In this document: piece by piece, positions 58,241 to 64,000 of the stretch
Layout: every line of letters starts with the position of its first letter
Numbering within the stretch: the first letter of the stretch is position 1
NCBI GenBank assembly: GCA_050084515.1
Contig: CM114274.1
Location: 34,410,001 to 34,474,000, forward strand
Reading direction: 5' to 3'
DNA length: 64,000 bases
From: Blasia pusilla
Taxonomy: Eukaryota; Marchantiophyta; Marchantiopsida; Blasiales
Translations under genes and position numbers: made by a program
Notes under the pieces: model-generated
Told to the model about the DNA's origin: nothing
Databases searched by the model: none
The model's input: only the letters and a program-made list of their open reading frames with translations

Positions 58241-58681
58241 TCACCACTGATTGATAGGTCGGTAATCTCTACACATCTGCCTATCAGTCAGTGGCTCCAT
58301 CTAGTTGCCATGCACATCCTTCTTGGCTTGCATGACAATGGGAGATGCATACTCTCCATGCAACATCTCCACCAGTCTTGCTCCAACCAAGTTCTGGCTC
58401 CTACTCTGAATCAGAGCCCTCTCCACGTCACTGTACCTGTAGGGTTTTCGGAAGTCAGCATGTCACTGGACAATTCAATGCAGATCCCCGGACCCTTTCG
58501 CATACCCAAATCATGCATGCTAAATGCAAAATAACTCCTATAACTTCTTACGAGCTGATATATTTGGCGCCGGCTGTCCTTCTCTCAACTTAGGGCCCAT
58601 ATCTCGCTCCCAAGTCTCCATTGTGACTATGGTAGGACTCTCCACCGCGGGTGTAGGTGGTTGCTATGATGTAACCCCGTC

Positions 58682-61058
58682 TCAAACAATAAAACTTGAC
58701 TGCTCTCCTGCAGCCAAATGCAAAACCTGATCTCCATGTGCAGTACCCGGAACCACGCTCGATGTTATGGCTACCATCTCTAAGCAAACATGCAAAACAT
58801 CCCAAGAAGTCCAAGGGTGTCTCTCCCAATCACCCTTGTTATGTCGATCTCCTCGGGTCTCGCCCCCAGCCACAACCTCAACCATCTCGGTAGGCATGGG
58901 GCTCACCAACGCAATAACTGTGATCTGTCGCATCCTCAAACGACGTTGCTCATCTACTCCTAAGCTGAAAATCCATATCAAGCACGTCAAGTCCATCGCT
59001 TGATCCAAGAGATGTCGCGCCCCTACTCTCCTTGAACGTCAATCTTTAGTGTTGCAGAAGCGTACGTTCAGTAGGACACAATCTCATCGCCGATCTACAC
59101 CCAAACACACACTCTCATTAGTCGGGTCTGGGCCAACTAGCGTTCCAACCCACCGAGTTCTCAACTCGGTGTCTCATCAAGCTCAACCTTCCTTAATTCC
59201 TAGTTTCCAAAACATGGCAAGTCCTTCAAGACTTGGAACAGACTTCCTGGTTAGTCCAGGGATCTGAAATGGCACTTGCGCGCCTAGCGATCCCAACTGT
59301 TCAACGAACCTCGTGTGAGTTCCAAACCGAGACCCAAGTAATTGAGTCGCGGGGTGAAATCCAAGAAAGATGTCTAAAATCGCCTCAATAGACTCGGTGC
59401 AGGTTTTCCAACCCAACCCCCAAACTCGCGTTTCGTTCCATGCCCTTGAGCTGCCCCGCGGCGCCCAAAGTGGGGTTTGGGTTCCAAGCACTCTGGGAGA
59501 CCTTCCCCCTTACTAGCACTTATGGGGTTCTGCAATAAACCCCCCCCTTTGGAAAAGGAGGGTCGGGCCCTTCAGTGTGGCCCTCAACCCGACTCCACTT
59601 ACACTTGTTTCCGGGTTGTTTCTCAGCCGCTGCCCATGCATTTGCAGAGATCTTTAGTGTGTTTGAACCGGCTTTCCATAAGCCTTCCAACCCATCCTTA
59701 TTTAACCCAAACGCATCTTGGCGCTAAAAGTTATGGTTATAAATATAGTCGGAAACTCTCAAACGCTAGTGGCGTTCCAAATCCAGATTCTTCCTTTTGG
59801 CAACCCACTTTCTAGACTCGACTTCTTTCAAGTCTCATTCCGCGTTTGGTCCTGGTTTCTTGATCGCGACCTCAACATCTGAAACGCAAAGCCTCGCTCG
59901 CGTCTCGTCTCTTGTCTCCTCTTCGAGACTACTCCAACGCGCAAACCATCTTAGCGTGAGCCCGCTAATGTTCCGATGTTCCGCTTGGCACTCGTTTGGT
60001 CATGAGGGTCGCGACAAGAGATGACGTCATGATGCATCTGATAGTGACAGTGTTGCCATCACTCTTGTAGGGAATCCCATCGCTTGCTCTCGTTCATCGG
60101 CATTGGGCTCCACCAACTGCTGCACCTAGTCATCCCAAACCAAGCCAGGTATGGGGTCCTTGAATGCATAGGAAGCAGGAAAACTCTCCAATGTGGGAAA
60201 GGCTACCCATGGCATGCCAATCTTGTTGACCATATTCAACGGAGATCGATCATTGTGCCTCACTGCATGTGATCGACGGCCCGGATCCAATATGGAATCC
60301 ATCAACAATTGGGATGGGCGCTCCACTCGCGCATTTGCCCTCCGCAACACCTTGTGTGGGACCAAGTTGGTCCACCAAAGATACAGGTGGTATGCTCTAG
60401 AACCTAAACTTGATGTTTCCAAAAACACTACCGAGTCAATCTATGCGCGCACTTGATGTGCACTCGTTACCACATGGGACCTCGAATTGCCCAAAATCGG
60501 CACATTCTCTAGAGTGTAATTGGAGAATGGGATTGATGCTCCTGTAAGTGTCACAAGATCCGAATCATCTCCCAAAACAATCTGGACCAAGAGTAAGCTA
60601 ATCCGCTACCCTGCCCAGCACTTGACTGGCCTTGACACAACGAACGAGCAATGACCAAGTCTATGGTCCTTACCCATTCCAAGTCCTACACCCCAACAGT
60701 GAAATACCCCTCGATAGGGAACTCTGGTAACCATGGATAGCGGACGTAGATAACAAGTCGGGAAAATGGAGGCGTAACTGCGCCGCATGGTGAAGTGAAG
60801 CGCACCTCGCAACATCATCAATCTCCATATATAGGTACTGCTGCACCCGTACTCTTGCCTGCAAAAAAACAACTAACCCTGTGCTAATCCCTCCAAAGGG
60901 AACCCTCCAAAGAGATCCAACACGCAAATACCCTCCTCTGGGATGCACCACACAATCGGGGTAGTGTCCAAAGGGATCATAGTAGCACTCTTGGCTACCT
61001 CGGGTTCCTCTGACCCATCACACTCTTGTGCAAACGTCTCGCTCCACGCGGTCGGCAC
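58682..61058 (-). pseudogene. Element 3 C5 DNA methyltransferase, split by a solo LTR
   Basis: The most complete motif set of the three copies. TTPIVWCIPEEGICVLDLFG (motif I) is followed by a 13-base duplication, then ISTGLVVFLQARVRVQQYLY and MEIDDVARCASL. Motif IV reads DLVIARSLCQGQSSAG, with Leu in place of the usual Pro before the catalytic Cys. Motif VI LENVPILGNSR has its ENVP codons at 60498-60509. Motif VIII lies in SLGSRAYHLYLWWTNLVPHK, followed by FPTLESFPASYAF. After the LTR insertion the C-terminal DQAMDLTCLIWIFSLGV (motif X region) lies at about 59005-58950. Combining the copies gives all canonical C5 methyltransferase motifs in order. The predicted biochemical role is cytosine methylation; this copy cannot encode an enzyme. 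Confidence 0.82.
59013..60016. repeat. Solo LTR of family LTR-X, copy 2
   Basis: A 1004-bp block beginning TGTCGCGCCCC and ending GGGTCGCGACA. It is flanked by a perfect 5-bp duplication AGAGA (59008-59012 and 60017-60021). It has no internal domains, consistent with LTR-LTR recombination. TATAAATATAG occurs near 59738 on the plus strand, but the orientation is not settled. Confidence 0.82.
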
Positions 61059-61990
61059 ATGCGTAGTGGCTAAGCGTCAAAGCTCCTCAGTCGAGCCCCA
61101 AAGCGGCACCTCTCCTCCATGGATTGATGCGGATACCATGACACTCCTCTCCATAGAAATGTCAGGAATGGGAGTATCCTCTGCATGGACGTGTTCCTCG
61201 ATCAAAACCCTAGGCCAAGTGATGGCTCTACTAAATGCTGCTAAGGTCGCCATCCCTCCAAGCCGTCGCTCGATCATTGCACTTGAGAATTGAATGGGTA
61301 ATAGGCTAAGGCGCTCATCACCTGACTCCCATCGTGGTCTATAAGATGCTGACTCCTCCCAATAATCCACGGAAAACCCCATCGGGTATAATACTACTCC
61401 ACCAACCCAGACGTCATAGGACTCTCCATCGATCATTATCGCCTTGGCTTGCACCATGAACTCATCTGTATGGTGTCTGGGGTGAATCCTCACCACGAAC
61501 TCTTGTTGGGTGATAAATGGTGTGGTGCTTGCTCCACCCAAGGATGTCTGTTTCCGGAATAGACAACGCTCCACATCGGCCCTCATCAAGCCCAAACCTC
61601 TCAATGCCGCTTTCCCAACATCAAGGGTTGAGCTCTTGAATCCAACAAGACGCGCTGCGGACTAAAAGCTCTACCTCTTGGACTCACCAATTGGAAGATC
61701 TCTCCTCGGTTATCTAGCAATACAACACCAGGAGAAGCCATGGCATATTCTATCGCGGGTCTAGCGGCCTCCGCTATCCTAGCAGTTGCAGCCTGCCATG
61801 AATCTAACATGGATGGCCCGACCATCACCTCCTCTACAATCATCTCTGAACCTGATGCAAGAACTCCAACTCCACACTCACATAGCATAGCGGCCAACCA
61901 AAAAATCTTGGCGGATGTACCTCCCAACGTCATAACATCGGAAGCAAAAAATAAAGGAGTGCGGTACACAACAATGGCCGCCCTCAACAA
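61059..61990 (-). pseudogene. Element 3 protease region
   Basis: The upstream part has VVLLDNRGEIFQLVSPRGRA and then VLLDSRAQPLMLGK, where the active-site Gly of Asp-Ser-Gly is Arg. The frame 61604-61077 carries LGGASTTPFITQQEFVVRIH and YDVWVGGVVLYPMGFSVDYW, the second half of a retropepsin, and a linker that leads to the methyltransferase. A frameshift separates the halves at about 61603. Confidence 0.7.
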
Positions 61991-62126
61991 CGTGCTCGAG
62001 AGATGCTCCTCCTGGCGTCATCAATATGAGTCGTCGCACTTGCTTCTCTCATCTCCCTCCGTGCCGACATACCAACAACATCACCTACTATGTGGGAACT
62101 CTAATTAGGACCCATGGATGGGGTCC

Positions 62127-63819
62127 TCATCGCCTTGACAACATGAAAGACTGAGGAAGCCTGGTGTGTTTCATGGCTTTCCCTTGCTGTGGATCCAACT
62201 CTGCGGCTGCTCCACGCATAACAACTCCGGCGACCTTCATCTGGGCAACCTTGCACATCCAACTAGGATCCTCCATATCTCTAGCGGGTCCATAAGATGT
62301 CGATGCCATCCGACATCTTATGGACATTGGGTAACCTCAATGCCATAGCGGAAATCTTCTGTTGTATTTGAGCAACCATCTGAGCCTCACGCTCGACGTC
62401 TCCCTCGACGCCTCTAGGTGGTGGGACTCTACCTCTTCCACGGGAAACTCTACCATCCCCTTGAGAGAATCCAACTCCTCGTCCCCCAACAAGACCACCT
62501 GGTGCATGACCTCTAGGCTGACCCGGACTGGCAACTCGCTCTAGTGCCCTCTCTAGCCCTCAGTCTAGACGTAACTCACGGTGCAAGCTAAAACTCCTAG
62601 CGCGTGTGTGACCGTAACTCTGACAATAGTCACATTGATATCCTCCTGATGCATCACCATCTCCTCCTCCATGTTGAGGCATGTGTACATGACCCTGACG
62701 AGTGCAATTGCATTGATGATGGGCTCCACCACATGACCAATAAGTAATCATAGGCGGCTCCTATTGAGGCGCATATGAAGGCGCAAGTCTCTGTGGCAGG
62801 TCTCCCGATATCCTCCTTGAGCTCGTGGTGCCATAGACATATATCAAAATCCACGTTGCTGCACTCGTGGTGCAGGCCATTGTGACTGCTCTCGCCTAGA
62901 ACCCATGGTGGCTACGGTCTCCTCCGCCATGTTGCGCTCAATGTTCTCAGCGGTCTTAAAAACATCTCTCAACATAGGGGAGGTGTTCATAAGGAGCACC
63001 CCCTCCCTCACGCGTGTCCGTAGGGTCCGGTCCAGCATCGCGTACCATGACAAGATAGCCGGGCCTCTGTCATCCCCTAAGTGACATTAATCAACCTGCG
63101 CAAGAGGGTATAGGCCTCATGCAAACTCTCACATAGGCGCCTATGGGAATCGTGGATGCTCCACAACTTCTCCACGGGGTTGAATTTGGAGTGGACGATG
63201 CAACTACTCCAGTGCAAGTCATCCCTCCTACAACATCACTAGTGGAGGAACCCTCTCTTGACTCCTCCTCCTCATGTGGAAACGACTCAGTCCATGACAC
63301 ATAGTGTGGGTCATAGTAGAGTCTCCAGGCCTCAATCCCATGGGCATATCTCTACGAAAACTCATGGTAATCGTCCATGGGTGCCCCCTCTAAATGTTGG
63401 AATATTCTGTTCCATGCTAAAAACGGGTTGAACTCTCTCGAGTTCCTAGCCCGTTGTGAGTCATACCAACTCCTAAATTCCGCAATCAAGTAATGTAGCC
63501 CTATAGTGCCTATAGCACTTGTAAACCTACGCGGTCCTCTACCTTGATCGCCCATCTCGTACGCCCAGCTGGTAGGACCACTCAATGTGCGATGGATCAC
63601 TAACACACTCCTCTACACTCTCCCCCTCGTCTGAAGACAACACAGAAGGAGATCGAGGTGGTCTCTCACATGGAGACTCTTGAAACCTCGTACCACTCCG
63701 GGTAAATCCTCCAGAGCTACTCTCAAGTCCACCACCTCGCCTTTCAAAGTCCCAAAAGGATGCCATGATGACCCTCGTGCCCCTCTCACATGACCACTCT
63801 CAATCTCGCGAGTAATCAC
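62127..63819 (-). pseudogene. Element 3 gag (frameshifted)
   Basis: The N-terminus has ASFWDFERRGGGLESSSGGF, TRSGTRFQESP and SSDEGESVEECVSDP. Then GPTSWAYEMGDQGRGPRR and FNPFLAWNRIFQHLEGAPMD match element 2. The zinc knuckle region at about 62640-62590 reads CDYCQSYGHTRARS, with the last Cys replaced by Ser. Arg/Gly-rich tail sequences follow. Several frame changes occur. Confidence 0.7.
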
Positions 63820-64000
63820 TCAATCCCTCAATCCAACATGTGGCACTCAATCTACACTCTCTCATCGAGACGTGTGTTGTGCGGCAACAAGCGGCGTGGT
63901 GCGGAAAATCGTCTACTGTCCTATCACCCTCATCAACAAGACACATCCCACACACGTATATGTCTCATGACCCATACATCAATGATGCTCTCAACATCAG
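63820..64000 (-). other. Element 3 leader start, truncated by the window
   Basis: It matches the gag-proximal leader of element 2 (about 26370-26560), including GTGCGGCAACAAGCGGCGTG. No coding sequence is seen. Confidence 0.6.

Larger units (their letters stand above)
58245..64000 (-). mobile_element. Element 3: same family as elements 1 and 2, partial at the right edge
   Basis: The minus-strand order from 64000 down is gag, protease, methyltransferase and a short RT N-terminal piece at about 58460-58245 (ERALIQSRSQNLVGARL, then CRDYRPIN). RT palm, RNase H, integrase and PHD are absent. A solo LTR (59013-60016) sits inside the methyltransferase. The 5' repeat is beyond 64000, so length and target duplication cannot be given. 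Confidence 0.75.

Noticed and set aside
1-64000. tRNA, rRNA, CRISPR or bacterial operon features
   Set aside because: None was seen. Split genes, LTR elements and Helitron-like ends all indicate a plant-type nuclear genome.

Overview
The window looks like nuclear DNA of a green-lineage (streptophyte) organism, most likely a bryophyte, another seedless plant or a charophyte alga. Three host genes support this: a plant-type LAG1/LOH ceramide synthase with introns, a plant type II peroxiredoxin with GT-AG introns, and a 377-residue plant actin whose coding region has no intron. The species cannot be fixed from sequence alone. Host genes occupy only about 6 kb; most of the rest is transposable elements, many nested and decayed.

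Layout. 1-3637: ceramide synthase (+), first exon off the left edge. 3638-6319: gene-free, with a GC-rich 21-bp minisatellite. 6320-16051: element 1 (+), a decayed Ty3/gypsy-type retrotransposon. 16052-19491: tandem repeat (the insertion target), an RNase H fragment, GC-rich repeat DNA and a truncated LTR. 19492-28519: element 2 (-), same family as element 1. 29100-37590: element 4 (-), a different Ty3/gypsy lineage with near-identical 1.27-kb LTRs. 38635-40487: type II peroxiredoxin (+). 42341-43474: actin (-), convergent with the peroxiredoxin. 44725-54060: AT-rich DNA with two candidate Helitrons. 54075-57310: decayed Helitron Rep/helicase remnants (-), split by a solo LTR. 57680-64000: element 3 (-), same family as elements 1 and 2, split by a second solo LTR and running off the right edge.

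The most notable content is the family formed by elements 1, 2 and 3. Its order is gag (zinc knuckle), aspartic protease, C5 cytosine DNA methyltransferase, reverse transcriptase, RNase H, DDE integrase, C-terminal PHD finger. Methyltransferase motifs I (LDLFGG), IV (PCQG), VI (ENVP), VIII (RPRLWWTNL) and X (VLGQAMD) can be read across the copies, and the layout of motif I resembles DNMT3-type enzymes. Retrotransposon-borne DNMTs have been reported from dinoflagellates and charophytes. I know of no description of one combined with a PHD finger, but I could not search. Elements 1 and 2 also share an unusual terminal layout: B at the 5' end, then A-B-A' at the 3' end, with the polypurine tract placed before A. 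This recalls the split direct repeats of tyrosine-recombinase retroelements, yet these elements carry a DDE integrase and 4-bp target duplications. All copies seen are inactivated by frameshifts, stops, deletions or nested insertions.
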